DNA of 64,000 bases from Mycobacterium arosiense ATCC BAA-1401 = DSM 45069. Lineage in GTDB: Bacteria > Actinomycetota > Actinomycetes > Mycobacteriales > Mycobacteriaceae. Below the pieces are notes generated by a model. The model was given only the letters and a program-made list of their open reading frames with translations, was not told the DNA's origin and ran no database searches. The translations under genes and the position numbers were made by a program. The stretch lies in assembly GCF_002086125.1 (NCBI RefSeq), contig NZ_MVHG01000001.1, forward strand, positions 158,724 to 222,723, read 5' to 3'. Position 1 is the first letter of the stretch; each line of letters opens with the position of its first letter. Shown one piece after another: positions 63,776-64,000 of the stretch.

Positions 63776-64000
63776 GGGCGTGTCTGGCAAAGATTTTGGA
63801 TGTTGTGCCCGAGGCTTGAGTCATGTCGCGGTTTCAGTTGCTCACCGATGCTCAGTGGTCGTTGATTGAAGATTTGCTTCCGACTCGGACGGGCAAGCGG
63901 GGCAGGCCCTTTCAGGATGCCCGCTCGATGGTCGAGGGCATTATTTATCGGTACCGGTGTGGGATCGCCTGGCGAGACGTGCCCGGGGCGTTCGGGCCGT
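63776..64000 (+). mobile_element. left end of an IS5-type insertion sequence, cut by the window edge
   Basis: The probable terminal sequence starts GGGCGTGTCTGGCAAAG near 63776, after CTA, and leads directly into a transposase gene. The right end and target duplication are outside the window, so the boundary is approximate. Confidence 0.65.
63823..64000 (+). CDS. IS5-family transposase, N-terminal part
   Basis: The first 59 codons of a transposase: FQLLTDAQWSLIEDLLP, then KRGRPFQDARSMVEGIIYRY and CGIAWRDVPGAFGP. This is the DUF4096/helix-turn-helix N-terminal domain typical of IS5/IS427-like transposases; the DDE catalytic part lies beyond position 64000. Whether the gene is intact, or expressed by frameshifting as in some members of this group, cannot be seen. 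Confidence 0.9.
   Translation, partial: MSRFQLLTDAQWSLIEDLLPTRTGKRGRPFQDARSMVEGIIYRYRCGIAWRDVPGAFGP

Overview
The window is a high-GC chromosomal segment from a Mycobacterium, most likely a slow-growing non-tuberculous species. The evidence is a single-chain type I fatty acid synthase with acpS, a PPE-SVP protein, mycolate reductase cmrA, a WS/DGAT acyltransferase, and gene order that matches (inverted) M. tuberculosis Rv2525c-Rv2518c, Rv2511-Rv2506, Rv2502c-Rv2495c and Rv2486-Rv2483c. Ortholog names come from remembered gene order and sequence family, not from a search.

Region 1 (1-15.6 kb) is accessory and has no counterpart at this place in M. tuberculosis. It holds a double-length CaiB-type CoA-transferase, a 3Fe-4S ferredoxin, a P450, a KshA-like Rieske oxygenase, an acyl-CoA ligase, a SnoaL-like protein and a split MaoC hydratase pair. 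After a SulP transporter come an aldehyde dehydrogenase, a CrtC/AttH-like lipocalin-fold protein, a second Rieske oxygenase and a MerR regulator. Together these look like an uncharacterised catabolic pathway for a hydrophobic substrate (terpenoid, steroid-like or aromatic): oxygenation, oxidation to an acid, CoA activation, hydration. Several divergent promoters carry strong inverted repeats, including a textbook MerR-type promoter.

Region 2 (15.7-30.3 kb) is lipid core: a Tat-exported DUF1906 protein, fas, acpS, an M20 peptidase, a P450 with its own palindromic operator, bcp and a DUF3618 membrane protein.

Region 3 (30.3-42.5 kb) mixes intact core genes (L,D-transpeptidase, orn, HerA-like ATPase, cmrA, an MFS/UMF1 transporter, an MmpS-like protein, bkaR, tRNA-Lys, tRNA-His) with decayed ones: a DUF3556 protein with three lesions, an Eis-like acetyltransferase joined to an EamA transporter fragment, and a SnoaL-like gene with a stop and a frameshift.

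Region 4 (42.6-53.1 kb) is the branched-chain amino acid/leucine catabolic operon accD1-accA1-fadE19-maoC-citE followed by bkdABC, with perfect and degenerate copies of one palindrome at the operon and at bkaR. It ends at a convergent echA14-like gene. The fadD35-scoA-scoB genes that head this operon in M. tuberculosis are absent.

Region 5 (53.1-56.4 kb) is an island-like stretch abutting tRNA-Arg: orphan genes, a broken cutinase and a low-GC patch. Region 6 (56.4-61.07 kb) is lipid metabolism (lipQ, WS/DGAT, plsC) and ends in a 33-codon remnant of plsB2. The sequence then switches to a PPE gene, a very strong 22-bp perfect hairpin, a TetR regulator and the start of an IS5-type insertion sequence that runs off the window.
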